The notes: generated from the letters alone by a model not told the origin. DNA of 64,000 bases from Selaginella moellendorffii (GCF_000143415.4 NW_003314275.1:2342655-2406654); one strand, 5' to 3'. Shown: positions 36,600 through 47,979, counted from the stretch's first letter. Numbers and translations: made by a program.

Positions 36600-37195
36600 C
36601 ATCTACAATATTAGCGAATGGTGCTCCCGATGGTCGTTGAGAGGGTTTTGGTCGAGGAAACGTGAAGGGCGGAAATACTCTCCTCTACAATGTGGGGTCA
36701 ATCGCATCCGATGGCGTGTGGGCACATGCCATTTCAGCTGTAGACTCTGGTACAACTGGCTCAACAGTGGCATGGGGTGGTTCTGATGGCGTGTGATCAC
36801 ACGCCATTTCAGCTGGTGCCTCCGTTGACAAAGTGGACATGACCGAATAGGCAATAGGGGTAGTGTAGGGAGGTTCCAACGGCGCATAGTCAAACGATTG
36901 GGCACACATTGAGTCCGTTGGAAATGAGGATACGACCGGCTCGGCGGCTGGGGCGGCCTCATGCGGGTCCAATGGCACCTTGTCACCATCAGTTGGATAC
37001 ATGGACAAGATTGACTCAGTGGTATGGGCAGCATCAAGTGGAGCGTGGTCAGCTTGCTTGGCGTTGATATGGATAGTAGCCTCCACCAGCTCTGATGACT
37101 CTTGCAGGCAAGTAGAGTCCACTGGCGGATCCATATGCATGTCCAAATATCTCCCTTCGATTGAGATGGTATCCTCCCGTGCTACTAAAAACAAA
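36600..37195 (-). CDS. Pro/Thr/Glu-rich exon with duplicated palindrome-encoded peptide
   Basis: The exon starts after an acceptor TTTTTAG near 37190 and runs to about 36680, where the frame stops; a possible donor lies near 36600. The product is Pro/Thr/Ala/Glu rich and low in complexity. It holds two near copies of AEMACDHTPSEPPHA / AEMACAHTPSD. MAC-HTPS is what the palindrome codes for when translated, so two palindromes (36786-36807 and 36711-36732) lie in coding sequence here. Function is unknown; it is probably a linker before the phosphatase domain. Confidence 0.5.
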
Positions 37196-37452
37196 CTCAT
37201 TAGCACATTGAATCGACTATACTGTATTTACCATCAACTGCTATTGAGGAACTAGGACCAATATCACTTGGGCGCACTGCTGATTCTAAAGGATTGGACA
37301 TATGTTTCGACCCTTGCTTGGCACTATCCTTCCTCGACACTAAAGGCTAGAGTTTGTATCTTAATTCAACTGAATAATCTCTACTTACCATTTGCTCTGC
37401 GACCTACATGGACAATGTTAGAAATGGTAAAAGGTTAGGAATGGATGTACTA

Positions 37453-39172
37453 TTATTTACCTGATGGTTTGTCTTGTATGACCTTCCTCCGCTGCTCTTT
37501 GGCCACCTCAGGCTGGCCATCGTTGTCATCATCGTCATCGTCATTATTGTGATCGTCACCATTGTGAGGACCATCCAAGTCCTCTTCGTCCTCCTCTTCA
37601 TCCTTCTGTTCTTCCTGCTCATTATCTTTCTTTGGCTCCTCATCCCCCTCCTGCATTTCTTCCATAGGCTGCTCAGGCTGGATGGCTTGTTCTTCCAGGA
37701 CCATCTTGGGAAAATCATCTGGCCAAGTCTCCATCTCAAAATACAAGACATCCATAGCCTGTTTTAGTGCGTGACCTAGGACCGTATCCTCACCCGACTG
37801 TCTTAACATGGTTTCTGCACGTTCTTGCACCCTTCGAAGACGACGAGGTGAGAAAAACGTGGCCCTGACTTGAAAAGCATCCCTCATCCATTGTACCTCT
37901 CCATTGAGATTAGGGAAGGGGAGTCCGCCATAGGAATCTGAGTCAGGAGGTGGTGACTGGCTGCTTTCACTCAGCCCTTGATTTGCAATGAATGGCATGA
38001 GCACACACGCCATAACCGCGAGGCATTACCTATCATCTTTTCGTTGCCCTTCTTCCTTTTCGAATCAAACGCCTCTAATCCCGACGACTGTTCAACGTGC
38101 TTTCGCTTTTTATGACCACTGTCAGTTTGAGCTTGATCTGCAAGAAAAATGGCATGAGGACCCACGCAATAACCATGACGCTTTACTTCCCGTCCTTGGA
38201 GGCTCTGTCGTGCCTTCCGCATCCTCAGGTGCCTGCTCCTCAATTCCCTTTCTCTTTCGTTTCTTATGCGCCCGTTCTACAGAAATAGCATGAGGACATA
38301 CGCGATAATCACACAAATGCTTTTACCCTTCCTCCTCTACCCTAGTCGGTTGTCCATCTCTTTGTCTACAGCGTCTGAAAGCTATTTTGCAGGTAGCCTA
38401 ATTCGAGGTTCACGACGTCTCCTTGGCACTTGAACTGTATATTATTGCATCAACACATGCAACATCCCATAATATTTTTAAGTTACCTTTCATAAAGTTT
38501 TCCATTGGTTCAACTCGTTCCCCTGAAATACAAACTTAGATAAGTGCATGGGGCCATATGTCATGATCGTACCTGTTTCGGAACTCTCCTTATCACTCTC
38601 CGAGGCCTCCCCCTCCTCCACTGGAGGCACGTTGTTCCGTTCGATTTCCTCGACGCGATCTGCAAGAACATTAGTTAATTGCGTGGGGCCACACGCCATC
38701 AAACCTTCAGGTTCTTGTCGTGAGGTCTGCGCTGCTTGCCCTAGTCTCTTTGGAATTTGAGCTGCAAGAAGCAATGGCATGAGAATTCACGTATAACAAA
38801 AATGATTGGTACCTCTCGTCCGTTGTACTTGGCTAGTGCTTGCCTGTTTTGCCTTTAAAGAAGTGTCTCCTGCAAGGAATGGCATGAGACCACACGCCAT
38901 TGCAAATATAATTTGTACCTCCTTTTTTCTTATTGCTTGTCTGTTTGTCCTTCTTCGACGCGCCACCAGTGCGCTTTTCAGTCCTCGTGTTTGAATATTC
39001 ATAACGATCTATAATCAAAATGGCGTGAGGCCTCACGTGACCTTACCTTGTGCAGGTTGTGAGCTCGGCCCAACATGGGTATCTTCAACAGTAGCTGTTA
39101 ACGCCGTTTCAGCATCTGGGGGTGACCACGCTCCTGCATACAGAGCTTGTGAGAAACATTTAAACTTAAAGT
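37453..39172 (-). CDS. central series of short exons of the transposon minus-strand unit
   Basis: Nine or so exons of about 35-525 nt are separated by 45-53-nt GT-AG introns: 38870-38918, 38762-38812, 38660-38704, 38523-38572, 38277-38326, 38138-38186 and 37977-38029, plus 39009-39046 and one near 38430-38490. The exons encode charged, Ser/Lys/Glu-rich segments with nuclear-localisation-like KKRK and RKGIEEQ runs. They end in a strongly acidic tract (EEDEEDLDGPHNGDDHNN and D/N runs, 37500-37620). No catalytic domain is visible. They link the ParB-like exons (higher coordinates) to the FCP1-like exon (lower coordinates), and I see no clear terminator between, so this may be one gene of about 6 kb. 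Joins in frame were not all verified. Confidence 0.5.
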
Positions 39173-40560
39173 GCGTACTCACCAGGTTCGCAGAGAAGAT
39201 ACTGTTTTTCTTTGGCAATTGTAATTATATGCTCCATTGAAGTCACCTCTTCAATGGAGTTTGTCACCGCAACACACGGGACACCCTTGAGTAGTGCGGC
39301 TTGAAAGAATAGTCCGCCGCAGTTGTACTCGACAACGCATTTGCCCTTGGAGTCGGAAGCAGGTGACCCACCCGCTATTGCATTGAAGACCCAGCTGAGC
39401 ATTTCCCATGCTGCACCTGGAGCTTTCTCTGGATTCGAAAGCTCCATAGCCGTCTTCAGTTCCTCAGGCACGGGTAAATTGACCTCCCTCAGATCAATTC
39501 GATCGGCCTTGTCGAATGAAGCTGGGAAGTCACTCCAGTCCCACTCTGCTGCAGGACCAATAACAAGGGCAAGTGTGAAGATGCGGACATTCGTCAGTAT
39601 CTTCTTCTTAGCCATTATCCCATGGATCTCCCGCATCTCCTTGCCTTTCAACCGAGCCTTCACCTCGTTCAAGGCCTTCCAGAACTTGTGATAGGATTCG
39701 GAGTCGTAGATCATATAGTAAACTGAAGATTCCACCTCCGCAAGTCCCACCATTAAGTCAATGATGGAGCTGACTTCGTCTGCATGAGTGATCTCCTTGT
39801 TTGTGAAGTCCATCACACAAAAGATGTTCTTGACCTGCTCATCTCTGCGGGAAACGATGCTCCTCCACCTTTGATCCTCATCCGAATTCACGTATACCCG
39901 GTAAGGTTCTCGATAGGCCTCTGCTATGGGGTCGAGCTGTTTCTGAAGCCGGCGGTCAACATCCCTCTTAATGAAATTTGGATACTGATCCAACTTCTCA
40001 GCTTTACTTTTTGTGGCATCCCGCAGCAGATCGATGAACTTGGGGGCCCCCTTCATGTACTCGTCGATGTCTTCATTTGACAACTCCAGCTCTTCCATCA
40101 TCTCTTGCGTGGTGTCGATGCTCACCCTCTCCACGGCCACTTGCTCGAAGATCCAATCCTTCAATAGCGCACGAGCTCTCAGAGTCGTGCACAAGTCCTC
40201 GTATGTCACAATATGGCCGGGAGTCATTTTGGTCTTGTTGAAGACTACCTCACCACGTAGAAGAGCATTAGCCATTGTCAGAAGGTCATTGTCGTCTAGA
40301 GACCGCGAGAAACGCAAGGCGTTGAGCTTCAAATCATTGGGCTTCCGGCCGTCCTCCACACCCATTGAGTTTAGCAACTCCCCGTCATGGTACCTCCTCA
40401 GCACATCTACCCATTTGTCAAAAACAACTTTTGTCGCGAGTAGAATGTTATGGATGCTGAGTGTGTCATTGACCCCTAGTGTTTTCGAGAGAAGACTCGA
40501 GAATTCCTGCAATGGAAATGGCGTGAGGCCACATGCTATGCCACATGCAACGAGGCTTAC
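37977..40560 (-). other. nine short introns built around the palindrome
   Basis: Introns at 40507-40560 (54 nt), 39009-39046 (38), 38870-38918 (49), 38762-38812 (51), 38660-38704 (45), 38523-38572 (50), 38277-38326 (50), 38138-38186 (49) and 37977-38029 (53) each have a GT donor, a copy of the palindrome, and a TTGCAG-type acceptor 4-20 nt after it. Only one neighbouring intron (about 38435-38486) lacks a clear copy. The palindrome is the only long similarity among these introns. Confidence 0.8.
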
Positions 40561-41735
40561 CTGCCAGGCGCTAGTTGCTAGTGCACGTCCTTGTCCTAGT
40601 TTTTGTGGATTCTTCAGTTGAACCCAGAGCTTCCGTGTTCGTGCCAATGTCTCGTGCAGACCCGATTTGTAGCACGTTTCTTGCTTGACATTCTGCGCGT
40701 GGGAGATGTATATGATAGATTGGAGGGGCGAGTTGCCTTTTATCAGGCGGACAACTCTTGTCTTGAAGACTTTCTTCACCTCCTCGCCCACCATAATATC
40801 CACATCTCTTGCATCGCCAAGCTAGAATGCTGCCCGGAGACGCCATAGAACCGGATGTTCTGATCGTCCAACACCTTCCTATTGATCAAGTTTGGAAACC
40901 TCGTCTCGCCCTTCATTGTTCGGTAGTAGGGGATCACGTCTGCGATGTCGGGTGTTACTGGACTTGTCAGCATCTTCTGCTTCAGTTTCTCCACCCACTC
41001 ATCAGATACTAGCCTGTGGTTGTATTTGCTTTGGATGTCAATGTGGCTCACGTCGATTGTATATACTTTGTTGGAATAGTAACAAGTACTATTATCTGCG
41101 ACGATTTTTGCTGCCTCTTCTTGCTCTTTCTGCTCTTTGCGGCTCTTCTTTTTGGTGGGTGTAGTGTTCGAACCCGAGGCAATGGCATCACCGAGTAGCT
41201 TCTTTTTTGGAGCAGGAGAGTCGGACGTCAGCTTGAGCTTGACCACCCTTTTCTGCTTCGGGGTAGTTTCCAGATCGACCCCCTTCCCTTTCGCTTCGCG
41301 AACTGGAGTCACTCTCAACGGCTCAATGTTGGAATATAGTTTTTGAACATTGCCGTAGGTGAGGTCCGTGGATTCCATATGATCTTCATAGACCCGCAGC
41401 ATCTTTGAAATTGTGGGCCTCCTGGACAACCTCTCCCTAGCTCCCTCTAGGAATTCCTCATAGCCGCTGCCCCCCTCCGGGAAGCCGCTAGGATGTGCAA
41501 GGTGGATCTTGAAGGCGGACGCTGTCTCTACCACAAGTGCCAGTCCATATTCTTGCATGGAATTGCATGGAGTGTCTGTCATTTGGATGAGGATCCCCAT
41601 GCATTCTTTTCTCCCACCATCTGTGTTGTACAGCCTTAGATCCTCGCCTTCCATCCCGAAAGTCCAACTGGTGAGCTCCTCCCCCTTCTCTGCATCCACA
41701 TTGACAGTGGCTGGAAGAAGAATGCAATTCCTCGC
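39183..41735 (-). CDS. ParB-like domain protein with possible methyltransferase-like C-terminus
   Basis: The unit starts after an acceptor GAATAG near 41736 (no clear ATG; earlier exons are likely). It has an intron at 40507-40560 and ends at a GTGAGT donor at 39182. The N-terminal part has a basic linker (KKKSRKEQKEQEEAAK). Next come YTIDVSHIDI, NHRLVSDEWVEKLKQKM and FYGVSGQHSSLAMQEM. The order (promoter-like beta strand, R-x-(5)-W-V-x-x-L, then the G-Q-H box) matches the ParB/Srx nuclease-like fold, where GGQHR-type boxes bind CTP or phosphate. The usual Arg after GQH is Ser. The frame shifts at about 40776-40803. The second half is helical and charged, ending in CVVEYNCGGLFFQAALLKG followed by PCVAVTNS. 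This resembles the SAM-binding motif I of DNA methyltransferases, but no DPPY box is seen. The ParB call is moderate and the methyltransferase call is weak. Confidence 0.55.
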
Positions 41736-42638
41736 CTATTCAGAAATGCACAACAATTAGAGCTGACAGATGAAAAGCTAGCAGCTGGAAATAACGTGAG
41801 GCCACACGCCATTCACCACTGCATCAGATGTCTTGAGGCTGCATCCTAAGATGGCGTGAGGCTACACGCCATCTGTAACTAGACTGCACTCGAGAGCCCA
41901 ATCGGTGCATGCCAATGTTGCTACTAAATGGCATGTGGCCTCATGCCATTTTCTACTTGGCCTAAAAGACTTACCATTTGAAGCCGAATGGAGGCGTGAC
42001 AATCAAGGCCGGACTTGCTGGCGAATGTGCACTGTGTGTGCAGCGGATCGTAGCAGCAAGGCTACTCTGCCACTTACAGTTGGAGAGTGGCGCTGAAATC
42101 TCCCGGGACGCCAAGTGGGCTGCGTGTGGGTGGCGGAGTGGGCGGCGGAGTTGGCGGCAAAGTTACAAATTGGGTGTGTCTTGAAGTGGACGCCGATGCA
42201 CACGAGCGCGATGCGAGCGCGAGTGTGATGCAAGCGCGAGTGGATGCCGATGCACACGAGAAACCTGTAGAGAAGGTAGATGAGCGCGAATGTGAGCGTG
42301 ATCGCGAGTGGGAGCGCGATGCGAGCGTGAGTACGAAGCAAAATGCAAAACCTAACCTCACACGCGCGAAATGTCACGACGGTTGGTAATCCCGCAACGT
42401 CATCATTCCTCGGACTTGGGCGCCACCATTAATTTTTGGATCGCCGCGCGCATGCATGCACATGAAATCCAAAAGAAATCCGCAACATCATCATTCCTCG
42501 GACTGCATGCACGCGAAATCCAAAAGAAAGATCATGATTGGGATATCATTTAATACCCTCGCTATATTTATACCATGCATGATTGGATATTCCAAAGCAT
42601 CTTATATTTCCAAAAATGCCAGACGTTCAGCTAAATAA

Positions 42639-43102
42639 AGAATGGTATACAATGTCCTTCTTGATGACCCTGCAAAGAAGCATCTCGATCGGACACCACA
42701 TGAGACCACACAAGCCTTACAATATTTCAGGGGCATTTGCCATAGATCCGACCATTATTTTGCTCCAAGATTCTACTGTTTGGTGTGCATTGACCTTTCC
42801 ATCGACACTGCAAAGGGACATCACAATCAGATGCGGGATCACAAGAAACCAACTTCACTAACTCTGGTTTCACCAAGATCTACGTAAGGAGTTATGAAAT
42901 AAAAGGACCCTCTCTATTGAAATGTGTTTATGGTCCTAGGGGCATTGTGACATATCAAAGGATTTTGCATCAAGTTCTGTATTTGCATGTTTATCAAGCT
43001 ACTGAATTGCTAAACCCTAAACCCTCCCTAAATATGTGGCAAATGCTGCGTGAAGAAAGATGCCCTTTCTGGGCAAATGCTGTAAGAGGCAGATGCCGAG
43101 CA
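42639..43102 (+). repeat. direct repeat D, copy 1
   Basis: 464 bp, nearly identical to 43506-43965. Both contain gaccctgcaaagaagcatct and a short telomere-like accctaaaccct near the right part. Confidence 0.9.
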
Positions 43103-43104
43103 GT

Positions 43105-43320
43105 TACACGGCGAATAATCTTGGCACGGATTGCTGACATGGCATGGCAAAGTTCGAATCACTGACATGGCACAGCTGGATCGAGGCAAGGACATGATGT
43201 GACAAAGTTCAACGTCCGACAGCAAAGTCTAGAAGCTACTCAATTTGAAATTTGTCAAAGGAATTATAAGATCTGGTTTATCAGAGGATTTGATGTGACG
43301 TTCAAGCGTGTGGGCTCATG
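43105..43320 (+). repeat. direct repeat E, copy 1
   Basis: Matches 44363-44574 (ttacacggcgaataatcttg to gacgttcaagcgtgtg). Its continuation ggctcatgcaattttga matches 44237-44300 instead, so the second copy is in shuffled order. Confidence 0.85.
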
Positions 43321-43505
43321 CAATTTTGATCCCAAAAAATGCACCAAAAACTGCTCGGCGTCATCTGGCGTTATCTCTTGAATGGCGTGGGGCCGCATGC
43401 TATTTTAAGGGGCACATAGGAGTATATTCCTAGAATATTCTGACACGCGCGAGATTTTTTTGAGTTTTCTGGAGATCCAACCGTTAGATCGCAACTAGAT
43501 TTTAC

Positions 43506-43965
43506 AGAATGGTATACAATGTCTTTCTTGATGACCCTGCAAAGAAGCATCTCGATCGGACACCACATGAGACCACACGAGCTTTACAATGTTTCAGGGG
43601 AATTTGCCATAGATCCGACCGTTATTTTGCTCCAAGATTTTACAGTTTGGTGTGCATTAACCTTTCCATCGACACTGCAAAGGGACATCACAATCAGATG
43701 CGGGATCACAAGAAACTAACTTCACTAACTCTGGTTTCACCAAGATCTACGTAAGGAGTTATGAAATGAAAGGACCCTCTCTATTGAAATGTGTTTATGG
43801 TCCTAGGGGCATTGTGACATATCAAAGGATTTTGCATCAAGTTCTATATTTGCATGTTTATCAAGCTACTGAATTGCTGAACCCTAAACCCTAAACATGT
43901 GGCAAATGCTGCGTGAAGAAAGATGCCCTTTCTGGGCAAATGCTGTAAGAGGCAGATGCCGAGCA
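43506..43965 (+). repeat. direct repeat D, copy 2
   Basis: 460 bp partner of 42639-43102. The left and right junctions are sharp. Confidence 0.9.
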
Positions 43966-44226
43966 AATGTATCTCAGGCTAGCGAAGGGGACAAACGAAA
44001 GCTAGCTATAAACATGACGGGATGCAAATAGATTACTAGGCTGGTCCTGCGAAAATCAAAAACCATAATTGAAAACATTGAAAATGCAAAAAGAAAGGTT
44101 TATAATATTTTTGAATTTTAAGCAACCAAAGGAATGTAAGTAGGGCATGTGTTTGTAAGTTTAAAAATGCCTCAACCACTTAACTTCCCAAGTAAATAAA
44201 GCTGTTTTTATTTTTGGTACAGGTAA

Positions 44227-44574
44227 ACTTTATAGCGTGTGGGCTCATGCAATTTTGAACCCAAAAATGCACCAAAAAATGCTCGACTAGCATTATTCTT
44301 TGAATGGCATATGGCCTTATATTGCCATAAATGGACGTACACACACAGCATAATTATTCCTTTACACGGCGAATAATCTTGGCGCGGATCGCTGACATGG
44401 CATGGCAAAGTTCGAATCACTGACATGGCACAACTGGATCGAGGCAAGGACATGATGTGACAAAGTTCAACGTCCGATAGCAAAGTCTAGAAGCTACTCA
44501 GTTTGAAATTTGTCAGAGGAATCATAAAATCTGGTTTGTTAGAGGATTTGATGTGACGTTCAAGCGTGTGTTAT
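44227..44574 (+). repeat. direct repeat E, copy 2 (order rearranged)
   Basis: The right half of E (with a palindrome at 44304) lies before the left half, as if cut from a tandem pair of E units. Confidence 0.8.
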
Positions 44575-45080
44575 TTTTGAATTCTCGAACTCATTCCTAG
44601 GTCTATCATTTTTGTGCGCCGTGTTCTTGGTTCCGCTGAGTGCAGTGAGCGCTGCTTGTGTAAGCGGCGTTGTGAGCTGTGGTTTATGCGTCTACGAGCG
44701 GTTGCAGCATTGCGAGCGCCATTGTGAGCGGTAGTTTATGCGAGTGGCAGTTTGTGCGAGCGGCGCTACGAGCAGTTGCGGTGGTGCGAGCGGCGCTACG
44801 GTACCACTAATGGTATGAGGGCTCATGCCATCTTAGGGCTTGCAAGTTCATCACTAGCATATTGCCAATAGTTTCTTTACCTGTCTGTAGCTGTGTGTTT
44901 ATCAAGATGGCATGAGGGCTCATGCCAATTTTGTGAATGCGAAATTTCACGTGGGTGTCAATAGCATGTTTGAATAATGGCATGTGGCCTCATGCTATTG
45001 AGGTTGTTTGGTATGTTATGATTTAGGGCATTCTCCAATCATTTTTTGTATGGTCTTAACTTCTTTTCTGCACTTTCAGA

Positions 45081-47906
45081 ATGGCCTCCGCAAGTGCGAC
45101 ACATGTTCCCTCTGTGGATCTTAAGAACCGTGCTACATGGATTCAGGCAAAGGTGTTTCTAAACAACCCCGAGGGGGAGGTGGTAGCTGAGGGCTTAGCC
45201 ACAGTTGTCGATCCAAGAGATGCGGTTGTTAATCAAGAATTGGGCTGGGATGATATTGGAGTTGCGATTTTAGAGGTTATTGACACAGAAGAAAACAGTC
45301 TGACTATTGGAAGCATTGTGCGGTGGAAATTGAGGCACTTAGTGTTTGAGAATGTGAAGGATTCACAATCAAACACCACTACAACTGATGATAGAACATC
45401 TCTTCATGGGAAAAGAAAGTACACCTTCCTAAAGCGCAGCCAAAGGGATTTGAGCAACGAACCGAAAAGGCAAAAAATGGTGATGGAGGTTCGAATGGTC
45501 TCGACAGTTGCTTGTTGCAAGAGGAGGTGCTGTCAACATGCTGATTCGGATGCTATTGAAGAGGAGAGAGCAAGATACAAGACATTGTCCTGGAAGGCAG
45601 CTCGCAATTTTGTGTATGAGGCATTACGGTCATCTGTTGATGCTTCAGAACATCAGGTGGGGGGCATGGTCTTCCAGAGGGGTTTGGTCTACATGAAGGC
45701 ATGGAGAATCATTTATGGAGTCCCTCGAACCACATTCTACAGAATCAAAACTGAGTTCGAGGAACAAAGGGTTCAACAGGCAGTCCATGGGAACGACGGT
45801 ACTCACAAAACCAGGGGTCATGTTGTATATGGAGAAGCAATCTTCAAGAGGTTTGTCAAGACATGTAGCGAGCAGCAACCACATAAAACCCGCCTCTTGG
45901 AAGATGGAACTCGAGACACCCAACGAGTTCTCCCTTCCATGTATACCAAGGGGGCCATATTGGAAGATGTGAATCGGGAACTCCAGAGTAATGGCTACAG
46001 GAAGCTGAGCCAATCTAGATTTAGTAGATTGTGGAGCAACAGGTTCAGGGATGTGAGTATAGGAAAGTACTCCAGCTTTTCAAAGTGTGACGAGTGCACT
46101 GCTATCAAAATGGCTTTGTCGAAGAATTCTTGCATCGCTCAAGAGCGAGAGACGTTGGTTAGAAGGCGGCTCAACCACAACATCGAGCAGAGAAGCTGCA
46201 GGACTGCATATTATCATAACAGGATTCTCTCCATGGAGAGACCTGACTCTTACCTCTGCATCATCCACGACAAAATGGACCAGAAAAAGACGTGCTTACC
46301 TCGACTCAATCCTGCCCCCAAGGCAATCTCTTCATCCATGCAGCTGCCTGTGTCTCTGTTTGGTATAATCGCTCATGGGCATGGTGCCCAGAACTATGGG
46401 AACTTCTTTGTACCTCTATGGGGTGGCGGGGGTGCAAACATGATGATTGCGTCCCTAGCAAAACACTTAAGGTCTCTGCAAAGTGCGCAAACTGAGCTGA
46501 ACGGCCAACCCTTGCATAAGGCCCTTGTCGATCGAACCCCATACAGGGTTCAGCTGGAGGAGGAGCAAAGGCTTGCAGTATCGTGTGGGGCCTCATGCCA
46601 TCCCAGTGAATATGTTGGCCGTCAGATTGTAGGGTTATCACGTGAGGCCTCATGCCATTCCGACGAGGCTGGTCGCCCGGTGAATGCACAGCCTCATCCA
46701 AAAGAAGCAGAATCTCAAGGAAGTTCTTACGGCCGATGTGGCCTTCCACCCCATCTTCTGCTCCAAACAGACAATGCTGGCAGTGAGAACAAAAACATGT
46801 ACGTCTTCGCGTACTTGGCGATGCTTGTTGCCAAAGGCATATTTGAAATGGTTACACTTGGCTTTCTCATGGTTGGGCACACTCATGAAGACGTCGATGC
46901 CATGTTCAGTCACCTGGCAGAGTCCCTCCGGCGATCCAATGTCCTCACCCTCCCACAACTCTACGATGAATTCCAAAATTGCATCAAAGGCACTGTTGAA
47001 GCTGCACTTCTGACAGAGGTTCCAGACTTTAAGGGGTTTGTAAGAGGCTACACCAGGGACGGATCCGAAACGCTGATTGGCCACTCCAAGCCTCTTTAGT
47101 TTCATTTCAGCATGCGTGACGGTGCTCCAGTGATGAGGTACAAGATGAGAGAATGGGACACAGTGTGGCTGCCAGTGGACAGCATTGAACTCTTCAAGAG
47201 AGATCCCATAACTGGGGAACCTATGATTCCTCAGGGTTCCCCACGGCCGATGCACCCGGATGGACTCAAAGACCAGGAAAGTATAGTGGCCGGGATTAGA
47301 CAGCATATTGCCTTCTGGAAGAGGGGGTTGGTGTTTGGTGGAGAATCCTATTTTCAGAGGTGCAAGCCTTTGTTCGAATACTGGGAGAAGATTATATCTG
47401 CTATCCAAAATGGGCCGGTTGTATATGAAGAATTGGAAGAGTCCTTTTGGCCAGAACCCAGAGCACCAGATAGTAGCAGAACAATGTCCTCTAGAAATGC
47501 AGTGACAGATAACGATGTTGAGGATCACTATTGTGGGCCGAGGAACAAGAAGCCGGATTTAGCATTCAATCCAGTACAGGTCTGCAAAGGAATGGTCGTG
47601 CTTGTCAGACCCAGTAATAAAAAACAAATGATATGGGTGGGGCGCTGCATCACTGATGCAGAGGAGGACGCGGAAACTAACTCCTTCAATGTAACTGTGG
47701 AGTGGTTCAAGCCAAGTTCCGGATATACAAAGGATTGCCTAGAAAAGAGATGGGTGCTGAATCCAAGGGATCCCAACATGAGCATATCGGTGGATAATGT
47801 TGTGCATGGTTGGATGCGAAAGCAGAGTGCCACCATCACCTTGCTAGACCATGCAAGAGATGCAGCAATAGCATTCATAACCCGGGTTCAAGGTGAGATT
47901 CATTAA
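45081..47906 (+). CDS. DDE-like transposase candidate (DUF7869-like core), one in-frame TAG
   Basis: One long reading frame has a TAG at 47097-47099 (KPL*FHFS); the frame is open on both sides, so a nonsense change or readthrough is likely. The product would be about 940 residues. A Cys/His cluster (CCKRRCCQH) lies near residue 145 and a helix-turn-helix-like YGVPRTTFYRIKTEF near 215. FSKCDECTAIK is near 335. The catalytic-looking core has IIHDKMDQKKTCLPR, then FGIIAHGHGAQNY, then LLLQTDNAGSENKN, then LMVGHTHEDVDAMFS, giving D...D...D/E in an RNase H-like order. A beta-rich domain (KGMVVLVRP, WVGRCI, VTVEWFKPSSGY) follows near 830-870. An alternative 3' end splices 47893-47944 to a small last exon ending at TGA 47977-47979. 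Two palindromes (46581, 46637) fall in the exon between the core motifs. It is the best candidate for moving the element. Confidence 0.7.
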
Positions 47907-47979
47907 TATTCCTTTACTAAGTTTCTAATGTATTTTATTTCAAGGTAAACAATCCGAATCTGAATCAGAGGAGGCGTGA

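Larger units (their letters stand above)
41736..45080. promoter_or_regulatory. divergent control region of the transposon, with duplicated blocks
   Basis: 3.3 kb lie between the two divergent units. No gene is supported. It holds eight palindromes (41791, 41851, 41928, 43382, 44304, 44810, 44907, 44977). A GC-rich region with irregular gcgagcg/gatgcgagcg units is at 42180-42330 and a related one at 44640-44810. Two families of direct duplicates are present (see separate entries). Promoters and 5' UTR introns of both units must be here; the palindrome at 44977 and an acceptor CTTTCAG at 45074-45080 directly precede the transposase ATG. Confidence 0.6.

Noticed and set aside
35894-40848. Many plus-strand frames opposite the transposon minus unit
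   Set aside because: They are shadows of the minus-strand exons. Motifs (HAD, ParB-like) and splice sites read only on the minus strand.
42074-42389. Arg/Ser/His-rich proteins on both strands
   Set aside because: Frames come from irregular gcgagcg repeats in the GC-rich control region, with no motif or consistent frame.
43012-43026. Interstitial telomere
   Set aside because: Only about two TTTAGGG-type units occur at each of 43015 and 43884, inside duplicated repeat D. This is too short for a telomere remnant.
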